Shown: positions 36,859 to 46,200, numbered from the stretch's first letter. The stretch: 64,000 nucleotides of DNA from Pseudomonas tritici (GCF_014268275.3 NZ_CP077084.1:930001-994000); one strand, 5' to 3'. The notes: generated by a model from the sequence alone, not told the origin. Numbers and translations are program-made.

Positions 36859-38814
36859 ATGTCTCCCCGACTTGGTTCCCGTCAGCGTGGTGCGATTGGC
36901 CTGATGGCTGCGGGCACCCTCGCAGTGGCCCTGGTGTTCATGCTGCTCGCGGTAGACAGCGGCCGCCTCCACCTGGAAAAGCGCAAATTGCAATCCATCG
37001 CCGACACCTCGGCCCTGGAAGCCGCCGGCCGTGGCGGCCTGTGCACGCCCACCACCACCGCCAACGACTACGCCAAGGAAAACGCCACGCGCAACGGCTT
37101 CACCGTGGTCGCCGGTGACAACAGCCGTGGCCTGGCCGTGACCTGCGGAACGTTGACCACCAATGCCAGCAATATCCGTGTATTCACCGCAGACGCCACC
37201 AAAAACGATGCCGTGCGAGTGGTGGCCACGCGCAGCGTGATGACCAGCATTGCCGGCGGGATCTGGAGCATGTTCAGCGGCGGGCCAACATCCACGCAGA
37301 TGATCCTGAGTGCCACTGCCGTGGCTGCGTATGCGCCGCCGGTGGCGCAGTTGACGATTCGCAGCGGCCTAGGAACGGTCGACGCCAGCAAATCTCCTCT
37401 ATTGAACATGCTCATCGGCAATCTGTTGGGCGGCAACCTGTCCCTGACGGCTGCGGGCTGGAACGGCTTGCTGACGACGAACGTGAACCTACTCAGCTAC
37501 TTGGATCAGCTGGCGATTCAATTGAATGTCAAGGCAGGTGACTACGATGCGTTGCTCAACACCGCTGCATCCGCCAGCCAGTTGATCGACGCCGCGGTAA
37601 AGGTGCTGCAAAAAAATGGCTCGGTGGCCACGGCGATCATTAACGACGTGATTTCAGTGAAAGCAATCGCGCCCAACACACAACTGTTGAAGGTCGGAGA
37701 CCTGCTGAAGGTCGCTACTGGAACACCGGCCGCAGCCTTGAATACCAGCGTGCAGGTGTTTCAACTCCTACAGACCGTGGCGCAGCTTTCCAGTAGCAAG
37801 AGTGCGGTGAGTGCTGCAACTCAGTTGAATATTCCCTTGATAGGAAACGTTTCGGTCCAAACCAAAGTGATCGTACCTCCCCAACTGTCGGCTATTGGTA
37901 ACCCTGCAAAGGCCAAAGCGGGCTTGTTGAAGACCCCTCCGACAGATCAGATTTTTGTGCGTACGGCGCAAGTCCGCACGTTGGTGTCTATTCAACTTCC
38001 TGTGCTCAACGGACTGAGTCAGTTGACGTCTGCGGTTTCAGCGTTGACGACCCCGGTAACAGGAGTGGTCAATAACCTGTTGCACCTGAATCTTGTGGGC
38101 ATGCTGGATCCGCTTCTGTGTCTAGTGTTGAAACCGTGTGACCGTACGGATGTGCAATTGCTTAGCGGCCTGGATATCAACATCGAAATGGCCAGTGCAA
38201 ATGCCTATGTCACTGACTTTAGTTGCGCGAGCAATGCAACGAAGTCACTGACCGTTCAGGCGAGTACAGCGCTGGCGGACGTGTCAGTCGGAAAGGTTGA
38301 CCCGGTGCAGGCATTCTCCTCGGCAGCGGCTGCCACTGTTCAGCCCGTCGCTCTAGTGGATATTGGTGTACAGACGTGCGCAGGGATTTTTGGATGTGCC
38401 CCACGTAAAGCCGGTTTGGGGGGCAGTTTATTGCTATCGGTTGTACACGCGACGGTTGGAGGCAGTACTCAGAAGCTTACGTTTTCACCGGTCAATGAAA
38501 TGAACCTGACACCCACCTATCAACCCGTTGTTCCTGCTTCAGATGTAGTTAAAAGCTTGGTCAATACGCTGGGCGGGATTCAGGTGATATACGTTCCCCC
38601 TCCTGGGAATCCAACGAGCGGCCCATTGTCTAGTGTCTCGGGTTTGCTCGCGACCATCACCAACACATTGATCACTGCTGTCAAAGACGTCTTGTCGCCG
38701 GTGCTGGACCCGATCGTGAACGGGTTGCTCAGTGCACTAGGCATCACTGCTGGCAACGCCGAAGTCGGCGCCAACCTCAGTTGCCATATGGGCCGCGCCT
38801 ACTTGGTGATCTAA
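36859..38814 (+). CDS. tadG: TadG-like Tad pilus assembly protein
   Basis: The protein has 651 residues with an ATG after GGAG. The N-terminus RQRGAIGLMAAGTLAVALVF is the TadE/G-type membrane segment, followed by LLAVDSGRLHLEKRKLQSIADTSALEAAG, the family hallmark. The large periplasmic part is rich in Ala, Val, Leu, Thr and Asn, with few charged residues. It contains repetitive stretches such as LLNTAASASQLIDAAVKVLQ and a C-terminal part with LLATITNTLITAVKDVLSPV. From about 37480 to 38760 the codon use is visibly less GC-rich than in the neighbours. TadG anchors or completes the Flp pilus machine. It is convergent with pprA, and the two stops overlap. Confidence 0.82.
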   Translation: MSPRLGSRQRGAIGLMAAGTLAVALVFMLLAVDSGRLHLEKRKLQSIADTSALEAAGRGGLCTPTTTANDYAKENATRNGFTVVAGDNSRGLAVTCGTLTTNASNIRVFTADATKNDAVRVVATRSVMTSIAGGIWSMFSGGPTSTQMILSATAVAAYAPPVAQLTIRSGLGTVDASKSPLLNMLIGNLLGGNLSLTAAGWNGLLTTNVNLLSYLDQLAIQLNVKAGDYDALLNTAASASQLIDAAVKVLQKNGSVATAIINDVISVKAIAPNTQLLKVGDLLKVATGTPAAALNTSVQVFQLLQTVAQLSSSKSAVSAATQLNIPLIGNVSVQTKVIVPPQLSAIGNPAKAKAGLLKTPPTDQIFVRTAQVRTLVSIQLPVLNGLSQLTSAVSALTTPVTGVVNNLLHLNLVGMLDPLLCLVLKPCDRTDVQLLSGLDINIEMASANAYVTDFSCASNATKSLTVQASTALADVSVGKVDPVQAFSSAAAATVQPVALVDIGVQTCAGIFGCAPRKAGLGGSLLLSVVHATVGGSTQKLTFSPVNEMNLTPTYQPVVPASDVVKSLVNTLGGIQVIYVPPPGNPTSGPLSSVSGLLATITNTLITAVKDVLSPVLDPIVNGLLSALGITAGNAEVGANLSCHMGRAYLVI

Positions 38815-41537
38815 CTGATCGGCAATTCCACACAAAACCGCGCACCGTGCTCCCCATTGGCAACGCTCAACCGTCCGCCCATGTTTTCCACAATCCCGTA
38901 GCTCACCGACAACCCCAACCCCGTGCCCACGCCAATCGGCTTGGTGGTAAAGAACGGCTCGAAAATCCGCTCCAGCAACCGAGGGTCAATGCCACCAGCG
39001 TTGTCTTCCACCCAGATCCGCACATGCCGACTGTCGTGCTCGCAATGCACTGCGATCCAGGGGCGGAACGCCGGGTCCTTTTCCTGTTTGCTCAACAGCG
39101 CATCGCGGGCATTTACCACCAGGTTGATCAGCACCTGCTCAAGCTGGTCGACGTAACCTTTGACCTGCATCGCAGCGTCCGCTGGCGTGACGCGCACCTC
39201 CACACCTTTGCCGCGCAAGCCTTCACCGAGCAGTGACAGCGTGCCTTCCACCGCCTGTGACGGGTCGAAGGGTTGTTGTTCGATTTCCGAGCGGCGGCCA
39301 AACACGCGCATATGGTCCACCACCCGCGCCGCGCGCTGCACCTGGGTGTCGATGCGCTGGAGCTTGTCAGTGAGGTAGTCGATTTGCGCATCGCCAGTGC
39401 GCAGGCGCTTGAGCACATTAACGATCGCCATGCGCATCACGTTCAGCGGCTGGTTGATCTCATGGGCCAGGCCCGTGGCCATTTCGCCAAGGGTGGCCAT
39501 CTTTGCGCTCTGGGTCAGTTGCTGCTGGGAGCGGCGCACTTCGGTGTTGTCGCGGCCCACCGCTTGCACTTCCACCAGCGTGCCCTGTTCATCGAACACG
39601 CCACGGTCTGACCATACCCACCAGGCGTGTTCGCGGCCGGGCAATTCCAGGCTGATTTCGGCGGTGCTGACCGGAAATTCCGCGCTCAATTGGCCGATAC
39701 GTTGCACAAAGGCCTGGCGCTGTTCTTCCGACAGCCAGTGCCCCAGGTTCTGCCCCGGCAGCTGTGCGGGCAAGCATTCCAGGTAATTGGCCAGCGGCGT
39801 GTTGCCAAAGGTCAGGGTCAGGTCCGGGCGGTAGCGGCAGATCATTGCCGGGGAGTCTTCGACGAGGATGCGATAGCGCTCTTCGCTTTGTTTGATCTGC
39901 TCGGCAGCCTGGGTTGTCTCGGTGACGTCCAGCCACAGCCCGACGGCTTCCAGCGGCAATCCTAGGTCATCGCGCAGTAATTTGGCTTCATCGAGCAGCC
40001 AATGGTATTGGCCTTGTTTGTCGCGCAGGCGGTAGCGGCTGCGCACGGCGCCTTCGCGCAACAGTTGGCGGGTGCGTTCGAAGTACAGGTCGCGGTCTTC
40101 GGGGTGAATCAGCGACGCCAGGCTGTCGTGGTTACACTCGGCCAACGTCCAGCCCAGCAGCGGCAGCAGGCTATCGCTGAAGAACGCCGGGTGCAGGGCA
40201 CCGCTGACATAGCGCTGCACATAGATGACTGCCGGTGAACTGGCGATGAGGTTGTCCAGGCGCGCATGGGCGGCGGCGGCTTGCAGTTGTTGGTTCTTGA
40301 TGTCGCTGATGTCGAGCATGAAACCGACCCAGCGGCGGTCATCGCCCATGCCCAGCACCTGGCCCTGTACGCGGTACCAGAGGGGGTTGTGCTCGGCGTC
40401 GGTGCGTTGCAGGCGTACGCTGGTCAGCAGCGGTTTGCCCAGTGCCTGCAGATCGTGCAAGCGGCTGTTGAGTTCCTGGCGGTCGGCGGGGTGGATCAGC
40501 TCCAGCCACAGGCCCAGCGGTTGGTGGGTGGGGCCGTCCTCCGGGCTGAGGCTGTGCAGCAACTGCGGGGCGAGCTGGATTTCCTGGGTAGCCGGCAGCA
40601 GCTCCCACCAGCCGGTGCCGAGCAGGCCTTGCAGGGCTTCCATGCGGTCGAGCTGTTGATGATAGCGTTGCTCGCGCAAGCGGCTCAGCAAGGGGGCGGC
40701 GAGGGCGGCGGTGAGGTTCAGCCAGTCCTGTTCGCGGGCGTGTTGCTGGCCGTTGTAGAGGCCGCAGAGTAACCACGCGGCGATGCCCTGGCTGTCACGG
40801 TAGGGCACCAGGAATCCATCGGCATTGCCGAAAATGCTCTGCAGGCGTGGGTTGTCGCTACGCTCCTGGGCCAGGCTCAACGGCGTGTTGCCACTCACAC
40901 TGTCGAGGCTGGTGCCCAGGTGTTGGCCGGTCCGCCACAAGGCGGGGGCATCGTGGGCGGCGTAGTGGCTGTAGATCCGCCAGTCCTGGTCTTCTTCATC
41001 GAGCAACGCCAGCGCGAGGCAGGGAATTCGCCAGCGCTGCGCCACGCTCCGCAGGTGCTCGTTGAACACCTCGGGCAGTCGGGCCAGGCTGCACACCCGC
41101 AACTGGCTGCTTATCTGGCAGGCCAGTTGATGATTCTGCTCACGGTGTTGGGCCAGTTGCGAGCCAGCCAGCAAGTCGCCGACGTCCAGCAGGCGCAGGC
41201 TCCAGCCGTCACCCTCGGCTTCGATCCAGCCGCGAGTGTGCAGGACCTGGCCGGTAGCACCCTGGAAGTCCAGGTCCAGGTTCTGGTGCTGCCAGTCTTC
41301 CGGACGGCCTTCAATGCTCAACGCGCTGCTGGCGCACAACAGGTCACGCAATAGTGGTCGGGTTTCGCCCACCTCATGCGACGCGAGCTGCGGCCGCAGA
41401 GTGCCGCTGATGCTCAATACGTGGCCCTGGGGATCCAGTTGCAGATGCAACCCTGGCGTGGGTGCGGCGGGCGTGTCGAGCGGCGTGGCGCTGGTGCGGC
41501 CGAGCAGGCGCCCGAAGAGGTTATCCCCCGAGGTCAA
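38811..41537 (-). CDS. pprA: PprA-like sensor histidine kinase
   Basis: The protein has 908 residues with no membrane helix, so it is a soluble kinase. A GAF-like region lies at about 145-290, and three PAS-like segments (about 300-420, 425-550, 555-680) precede the kinase core. The H-box is GLAHEINQPLNVMRM, the N-box NLVVNARDAL, and the G boxes are EDNAGGIDP and GVGTGLGLSVS. It should autophosphorylate and pass the phosphate to PprB, the regulator of the Tad genes, encoded close by. The first codon is a TTG that overlaps the tadE stop (TTGA). No ATG or GTG start is available upstream in frame, so coupling to tadE is likely. The neighbourhood matches P. aeruginosa PA4293-PA4296. Confidence 0.85.
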   Translation of the reverse strand: MTSGDNLFGRLLGRTSATPLDTPAAPTPGLHLQLDPQGHVLSISGTLRPQLASHEVGETRPLLRDLLCASSALSIEGRPEDWQHQNLDLDFQGATGQVLHTRGWIEAEGDGWSLRLLDVGDLLAGSQLAQHREQNHQLACQISSQLRVCSLARLPEVFNEHLRSVAQRWRIPCLALALLDEEDQDWRIYSHYAAHDAPALWRTGQHLGTSLDSVSGNTPLSLAQERSDNPRLQSIFGNADGFLVPYRDSQGIAAWLLCGLYNGQQHAREQDWLNLTAALAAPLLSRLREQRYHQQLDRMEALQGLLGTGWWELLPATQEIQLAPQLLHSLSPEDGPTHQPLGLWLELIHPADRQELNSRLHDLQALGKPLLTSVRLQRTDAEHNPLWYRVQGQVLGMGDDRRWVGFMLDISDIKNQQLQAAAAHARLDNLIASSPAVIYVQRYVSGALHPAFFSDSLLPLLGWTLAECNHDSLASLIHPEDRDLYFERTRQLLREGAVRSRYRLRDKQGQYHWLLDEAKLLRDDLGLPLEAVGLWLDVTETTQAAEQIKQSEERYRILVEDSPAMICRYRPDLTLTFGNTPLANYLECLPAQLPGQNLGHWLSEEQRQAFVQRIGQLSAEFPVSTAEISLELPGREHAWWVWSDRGVFDEQGTLVEVQAVGRDNTEVRRSQQQLTQSAKMATLGEMATGLAHEINQPLNVMRMAIVNVLKRLRTGDAQIDYLTDKLQRIDTQVQRAARVVDHMRVFGRRSEIEQQPFDPSQAVEGTLSLLGEGLRGKGVEVRVTPADAAMQVKGYVDQLEQVLINLVVNARDALLSKQEKDPAFRPWIAVHCEHDSRHVRIWVEDNAGGIDPRLLERIFEPFFTTKPIGVGTGLGLSVSYGIVENMGGRLSVANGEHGARFCVELPIS

Positions 41538-41977
41538 AACTGCAGACTCGACATGGCCGTCAGGTTGGCCGGCAGATTTGGCACGGGGCCTATGCCCGGC
41601 ACTACCAATGTCGGAAACACTGAATAGAGACGGCTGGTGGGGTATTTAATCGTCACAGTCAGCGTGGTGCCGTTGTAGGCGGCGGTGATTAAATCGTCGG
41701 TAAATTGGAAGCTGGGTGGAATCCAGTTCAACTGCTGGATCGCCGTGGTTTTGGCGCGATCAGTCACCTGCGTGCCATAAGCGGTGCCCGCGGCTACCGG
41801 GTCCACCGCCATGGCCTGGCGTACGGCCTCCGCTGCCGCCTGGTTGAACGACTGCATTAACAGCATTGGCAGGCTATAGCTGATCAATCCATAGAACACC
41901 GCAAAAAAGATCCCGAAGACCAGCGCGAACTCAATCGCCGCCGCACCTTTTTGCTTTCTAGGGAGGCTTGTTTTCAT
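41534..41977 (-). CDS. tadE: TadE-like pseudopilin
   Basis: The protein has 147 residues. The N-terminus KQKGAAAIEFALVFGIFFAV has a prepilin cleavage site after Gly11, and Glu falls at +5 of the mature protein, as in TadE pseudopilins. Processing by FppA (encoded next door) is expected. The remainder is a periplasmic beta-rich domain (ITAAYNGTTLTVTIKYPTSR). It corresponds to P. aeruginosa PA4294. Its stop overlaps the pprA start, and it is divergent from fppA. Confidence 0.85.
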   Translation of the reverse strand: MKTSLPRKQKGAAAIEFALVFGIFFAVFYGLISYSLPMLLMQSFNQAAAEAVRQAMAVDPVAAGTAYGTQVTDRAKTTAIQQLNWIPPSFQFTDDLITAAYNGTTLTVTIKYPTSRLYSVFPTLVVPGIGPVPNLPANLTAMSSLQF

Positions 41978-42049
41978 GACTGCGTCTACCCTGACGGCTA
42001 CTACTTGATATCAGCATAGAATCATTCGGCAAAAAGGGATGTTTTTTAC

Positions 42050-42499
42050 GTGATCCATGGCGTGGTGATACTGCTCTGGTTGGGGCTCTGTGCATGGCAG
42101 GACATGCATCAACGGCAAATCGCCAACGGCTTGACCCTGGGGGCGGCGCTGCTGGCGCTGTTCTACCTGTTATGGACGGGCACCACCTGGCTCGGAGCGC
42201 CCGCCGGCGAAGGTGGCTGGGCCTTTGCCGTGGCACTGCTGCTGACCTTGCCCGGCTATGCGCTGGGCCGCTTTGGCGCGGGTGATGTGAAGCTGCTGGC
42301 CGCCCTGGCGCTGGCCAGTACGCTGGACTATTTATTGTGGTCTTTGATCGGCGCAGCGCTGTTCCAAAGTGGCTGGGTGCTTTTCCGTCAAAGGCTTAGC
42401 GCACCTCTTCAAGGTGCGGCTACGGGAGCGTCAACAAAACAGCCTTTTGCGCCCTTTGTATTGACTGGGTTTGGACTATATTGGTTTTGGATCCATTAG
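42050..42499 (+). CDS. fppA: Flp prepilin peptidase
   Basis: The protein has 149 residues. The start is GTG at 42050; no ATG lies in frame nearby. It is a short member of the A24 aspartic peptidases (TadV/CpaA type), made almost wholly of membrane helices. The two catalytic aspartates are visible in LCAWQDMHQRQIAN and GRFGAGDVKLLAAL. It cleaves the leader of Flp and of the TadE-type pseudopilin at the inner membrane. It lies between tadE (divergent) and pprB (same strand). Confidence 0.88.
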   Translation: MIHGVVILLWLGLCAWQDMHQRQIANGLTLGAALLALFYLLWTGTTWLGAPAGEGGWAFAVALLLTLPGYALGRFGAGDVKLLAALALASTLDYLLWSLIGAALFQSGWVLFRQRLSAPLQGAATGASTKQPFAPFVLTGFGLYWFWIH

Positions 42500-42613
42500 T
42501 CTGACGAGGTCTCTATCGCGGTGTACAGAGTCGGAAAGTAGGTCTACGTTTATTAACTGGATGTATAGGATTTTTTGTCAAAAGGGATCGATCAATCTTT
42601 TGGCTTTCCAGGC

Positions 42614-43414
42614 ATGGAGTGGCGCGTGAACAAGCTTACCTCAGCGGTGAAAGTGCTCGTGGTCGACGATCAGCCGATGATCGTGGAAGAGCTCTGCGAA
42701 TTTCTTGAAGGCAGTGGTTACCGCTGCGTCCCTTGTGAATCCAGTCGGCATGCGTTGCAACGCTTCGGCGAGGATGCCGACATCGGCTTGGTCCTGTGCG
42801 ACCTGCATATGCCGGACATGGATGGCATCGAGCTGGTGCAGGCCATGCAGAAGGTAGCGGGCAAGCAGCGGGCGTTCGAAGCGATCATGCTGACCGGACG
42901 TGCCGACAAGCAGGACGTGATCAAGGCCCTGCGCGCAGGAATCTCGGATTACTACCAGAAGCCGATCAACCTCGATGAGTTGCTCGAAGGCCTGCAACGC
43001 CAGGAAGCGGCGTTGGAAGAACGGCAAAAAGAGCTGCAACTGGGGCACTTGAACCAGAAGCTGCAATACCTCTCCGAATCCATCAATGACCTGTACCAGG
43101 ACCTCGATAAAGTGCGCCGCAGCCCAAGCCCCGGCTTGGTGGACGATGGCGAGCCGGTCGCCGAAGAGGCTGGACCAGTGGAGATTCCGACCATCTTCAA
43201 CCAGCTGTCACCGCGCCAGCTCGATGTGGCTCGTCTGGTGGGCAAGGGCCAGACCAACTACCAGATTGCCTGTGAGCTGGGGATCACCGAGAACACCGTC
43301 AAGCTGTACGTGTCTCAGGTGCTGCGCCTCACCCACATGCACAACCGCACCCAGCTGGCGTTGGCCTTGTCACCGAATAACTCGGCGATGCGCCAACGGG
43401 TCACCGCCCACTAG
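42614..43414 (+). CDS. pprB: Response regulator PprB
   Basis: The protein has 266 residues from the ATG at 42614. A GTG at 42626 has a better ribosome site (GGAG six bases before), so the true N-terminus may be VNKLTSAVKV. The receiver domain has Asp63 (LCDLHMPDMDG), Thr in IMLTGRAD and Lys116 (YYQKPIN). A helical linker (residues 122-170) leads to a LuxR-type DNA-binding domain (196-255: LSPRQLDVARLVGKGQTNYQ, then ENTVKLYVSQVLR). In P. aeruginosa PprB switches on the flp-tad genes and other adhesins. The position and the kinase partner pprA support the name. Confidence 0.88.
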   Translation: MEWRVNKLTSAVKVLVVDDQPMIVEELCEFLEGSGYRCVPCESSRHALQRFGEDADIGLVLCDLHMPDMDGIELVQAMQKVAGKQRAFEAIMLTGRADKQDVIKALRAGISDYYQKPINLDELLEGLQRQEAALEERQKELQLGHLNQKLQYLSESINDLYQDLDKVRRSPSPGLVDDGEPVAEEAGPVEIPTIFNQLSPRQLDVARLVGKGQTNYQIACELGITENTVKLYVSQVLRLTHMHNRTQLALALSPNNSAMRQRVTAH

Positions 43415-43418
43415 GGTG

Positions 43419-43688
43419 TCACTGGCTCTTCCCGCCTTGGGAAGACCCTCCCGACTCCGATTCAAAGAACTCCGGAATCGGATGCTTATTGCTGTCCAGC
43501 CAGCGCTGAAAGGCTTGCTCCCGTTCTGCGGGAGTGGTCCTTTGCGGTGTCGCCGAAGCGGCCCGACCATTGACCTGCAAGGCCAGCCAGTTTTCCGTCT
43601 CCGCTTGTTGCGGGGACGACGGGCCAGGTTCGAGAGCCAGTGCGCTCAGCGGCAGCAGCGCCAGGCCAATAAGGTAATGTGCTTTCAT
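43419..43688 (-). CDS. DUF3613 periplasmic protein
   Basis: The protein has 89 residues from the ATG at 43688, preceded by AAGGAG. The signal peptide MKAHYLIGLALLPLSALA is followed by a short polar chain (ENWLALQVNGRAAS, then EREQAFQRWLDSNKHPIPEF), the usual appearance of DUF3613 proteins in Tad loci. The function is unknown. It is the last gene of the rcpC-to-tadD operon (PA4298 in P. aeruginosa), and its stop lies four bases from that of the convergent pprB. Confidence 0.85.
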   Translation of the reverse strand: MKAHYLIGLALLPLSALALEPGPSSPQQAETENWLALQVNGRAASATPQRTTPAEREQAFQRWLDSNKHPIPEFFESESGGSSQGGKSQ

Positions 43689-43698
43689 CAATCACTCC

Positions 43699-44409
43699 TT
43701 ACTTGAGGGTCACCGGCAGGGCATCGCTCACCGCCGCTACTTTGCGCGTCGCCGCGCGGGAGCCCTTGAGTTTTTCCGCGCGTGCCTGGGCAACGGTGAC
43801 TTGCTCGGGGTTCAGGCCCAACTGGCTGACCACTTTCGCCGCTTGCCCCCAGTCGTCCTGATAGATCAACAGCGTCACCAGGTTGACGGCGGCCAAAGGA
43901 TCGCCCTGCTTGAGCTCGATGGCGGTCATGAATTCAAAGCGAGCGTCTTCCAGGCGCAACTGGTTGAGGTACACCACGCCCAAGTCATTGCGGATCTTTT
44001 CGTCCGTGGGCGCCAGCCGCGCCGCTCGTTGCATATGGGCCATCGCTTGGTCGTTGTCGCCCTTGGCCGCGGCCAATTGCCCCAGGCCGTGTTCGCCTTC
44101 AGCGGTCATGCAGGTGCCGAGCAGGCTGCGGTACAACGGCTCGGCCTCGCTGCGCCCCAGCAAGCGGTAATTGCGGGCCTTGCGCTGGCGCACCTGGGGC
44201 AAGGACTCGGGCTGGCTTTGCAGGTTGGCGAGGCTGGCGTGCAGCTTGCCTTCGTTGGCCAGGTCGTCCGACAGGTTGAGCGCCAATTCCTGGTCTGAAC
44301 TCGGCTTGGCGCAACTGCCGGATGAGGTCATCGCGGCCCAGGGTGATTGGCCGTTGGTGGCGCAGCCGCCGAGCATCAGCAGGGCCACGCCGGCAATCAG
44401 TACTTTCAT
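43699..44409 (-). CDS. tadD: TadD TPR lipoprotein
   Basis: The protein has 236 residues from the ATG at 44409 (GAGGAG upstream). The lipobox is LMLGGC (cysteine 15). The body has TPR-like helix pairs, for example AMAHMQRAARLAPTDEKIRN and DLGVVYLNQLRLEDARFEFM. TadD is an outer-membrane lipoprotein pilotin-like factor that helps the RcpA secretin assemble. It is in the middle of the tad operon, ten bases after tadC. Confidence 0.88.
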   Translation of the reverse strand: MKVLIAGVALLMLGGCATNGQSPWAAMTSSGSCAKPSSDQELALNLSDDLANEGKLHASLANLQSQPESLPQVRQRKARNYRLLGRSEAEPLYRSLLGTCMTAEGEHGLGQLAAAKGDNDQAMAHMQRAARLAPTDEKIRNDLGVVYLNQLRLEDARFEFMTAIELKQGDPLAAVNLVTLLIYQDDWGQAAKVVSQLGLNPEQVTVAQARAEKLKGSRAATRKVAAVSDALPVTLK

Positions 44410-44419
44410 CAACGTCTCC

Positions 44420-45307
44420 TCAAAAGTGATTCAAAGCGCTGGCGATGCCGATAAACGCCGGGCCACCGAGCACGATCAGCAACGCGGGGAACAGAAACAC
44501 CATCATCACCACTGACATTTTTGCCGACATCTTCGAGATGTACTCCTGCAGGCGAGTCAGGCGTCGGTCGTCGAGCAACTGCTTGAGCGCCAGCAAGGAC
44601 TTCATCGCGCCGCCACCCTGATGGATCAATTGCTGCAGGATGATGCAGGTGTCGGTGAACTCATCCACTTCCAGCAAGCGCGCGGTCTTGCCCAGTTCTT
44701 CGCTCAGCTCCAGGCCGGAATCGACACGCGCCAGGATCAGCCGCAATTCATGGGTAAGCGCGGGTAGCAGGCGTTCGGCTTCGTTGCCCAGCACCCGCAG
44801 CGACTGCTCGACCGCCATGCCCGACTCGAACAAGATGCGCAGCAGCGGAATGAACGTTGAGATTTCTTTGGCGATGGCCTGCTGGCGATGTTTGGCCGCC
44901 GCAGCCAACACGCGTTTTGGGAGCAGGTAGCCGATGCCCAGCGCAAACATCGGGGCAATCCATGCAGGTTCTGCGTGAGGAAACAGCAGTTGCTGGCCGA
45001 TGAGCGTCAGACCCAGCAGCACGATAGGCAAACCAATCTGGAAGGCAGCAAACAGCGAGCGCTGGCTAGCCTTGCGCCAGCCGACCCGGTTGAGCAGGAT
45101 CTGCGTCTCGTTGTCCAGGCTGACCGAGCGCTGCGCCAGGGTGCTCGCGCCCAATTGACGTATGAGCGTGCCGATCCTTGCATCGCCGCTCATCCGCCCC
45201 TGCAAGCGTTCAGCCACCCGGCGTCTGCGACGTCGATTCTCGAGCACTTGGCCGCCCACCAATACCGCGGCGGCGAGCAACAACAAGGCGCAGGCCAAAA
45301 GTGCCAT
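44420..45307 (-). CDS. tadC: TadC inner-membrane platform protein
   Basis: The protein has 295 residues from the ATG at 45307, chosen because GAGGAG sits eight bases before it. A GTG three codons earlier would overlap tadB. It is a GspF/T2SF-fold protein with membrane helices at the N-terminus (ACALLLLAAAVLVGG), in the middle (FAAFQIGLPIVLLGLTLIG) and at the C-terminus (VVMMVFLFPALLIVLGG). The cytoplasmic F domain reads LRILFESGMAVEQSLRVLGN. TadB and TadC together form the platform on which TadA acts. Confidence 0.9.
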   Translation of the reverse strand: MALLACALLLLAAAVLVGGQVLENRRRRRRVAERLQGRMSGDARIGTLIRQLGASTLAQRSVSLDNETQILLNRVGWRKASQRSLFAAFQIGLPIVLLGLTLIGQQLLFPHAEPAWIAPMFALGIGYLLPKRVLAAAAKHRQQAIAKEISTFIPLLRILFESGMAVEQSLRVLGNEAERLLPALTHELRLILARVDSGLELSEELGKTARLLEVDEFTDTCIILQQLIHQGGGAMKSLLALKQLLDDRRLTRLQEYISKMSAKMSVVMMVFLFPALLIVLGGPAFIGIASALNHF

Positions 45308-45308
45308 C

Positions 45309-46190
45309 TCAGACACTCCTCAGCATGCGCCACATGATAAAGGTGCCGCCGAGGTCCATTGCCAGCGCGGTGAACAGCATCATGCGCCCCGTGCCGTCGT
45401 TCCACATGGTCATCAAATAGCCGGGGTTGACCACCATGAAGTAACCCACGATCAACACGGGCAGGCCGCCCAGCACATAGGCCGTCATGCGCGTTTCGCC
45501 GGTCATGGCTTTGAGTTGACGGGCGCCTTGTTCCCGCTCGCGAATCATGTTGATCAGGTTTTCCAGCAATTCGCTGGCATTGCCGCCATAGCGATGGTTG
45601 ACCTTCAAGCCAAGGGCAAACAGGCGGAATTCGTCCTGTTCGTAAAACTCGGCGAAGTCGCTGACCGAATCCGGCAGACTGATCCCCATGCGCACATTGC
45701 GTTGCACGCGACCCATGGCGTCCTTCAGTGGGTTTTCAACGCTCTCGACCCCGCCCAGTACGGCGTCTGCCAGGGTTCTGCCGGATTTGAGGCTGCGTAC
45801 GCTATGGTCCAACAACTGTGGCAATTGCTCGACCATGCGCTGCACGCGCTGTTGATAACGCCAGCTGATAAATATGCGCAATGCCAGGGGCGGCCCCACG
45901 ATCATGGCGATCAGGCCCAGCCCGTCGGCGAGCAACCAGCCCAGCAGTGCGCCGATGACCCAGGCGCTCAGCCACAGGCCCAAACGGTCCGTGGGTTTGC
46001 CCAGCCCCGCGCGCAGGAACATGCGTTCAAGGCCGGTCCATCTGGTACTCGGTTCCTGGGCCTCGGGCTGGCCATCGCCGAGGCGTTCCAACACGCGGTC
46101 CGTCTGTGCCTTGCGCAGGGCATGTTGAAGCTGCCAGAACGACAAGCCGATCAGCAGCAGGCAGACAAGCAGCAACACCGGTCCAGTCAT
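45309..46190 (-). CDS. tadB: TadB inner-membrane platform protein
   Basis: The protein has 293 residues from the ATG at 46190 (MTGPVLLLVCLLLIGLSFWQ). It is T2SF-type, with the cytoplasmic segment LPQLLDHSVRSLKSGRTLAD and helices such as LWLSAWVIGALLGWLLADGL. It works with TadC as the base of the Flp pilus machine. tadC begins directly after its stop codon, and tadA ends ten bases before its start. Confidence 0.92.
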   Translation of the reverse strand: MTGPVLLLVCLLLIGLSFWQLQHALRKAQTDRVLERLGDGQPEAQEPSTRWTGLERMFLRAGLGKPTDRLGLWLSAWVIGALLGWLLADGLGLIAMIVGPPLALRIFISWRYQQRVQRMVEQLPQLLDHSVRSLKSGRTLADAVLGGVESVENPLKDAMGRVQRNVRMGISLPDSVSDFAEFYEQDEFRLFALGLKVNHRYGGNASELLENLINMIREREQGARQLKAMTGETRMTAYVLGGLPVLIVGYFMVVNPGYLMTMWNDGTGRMMLFTALAMDLGGTFIMWRMLRSV

Positions 46191-46200
46191 CACGCGCTCC

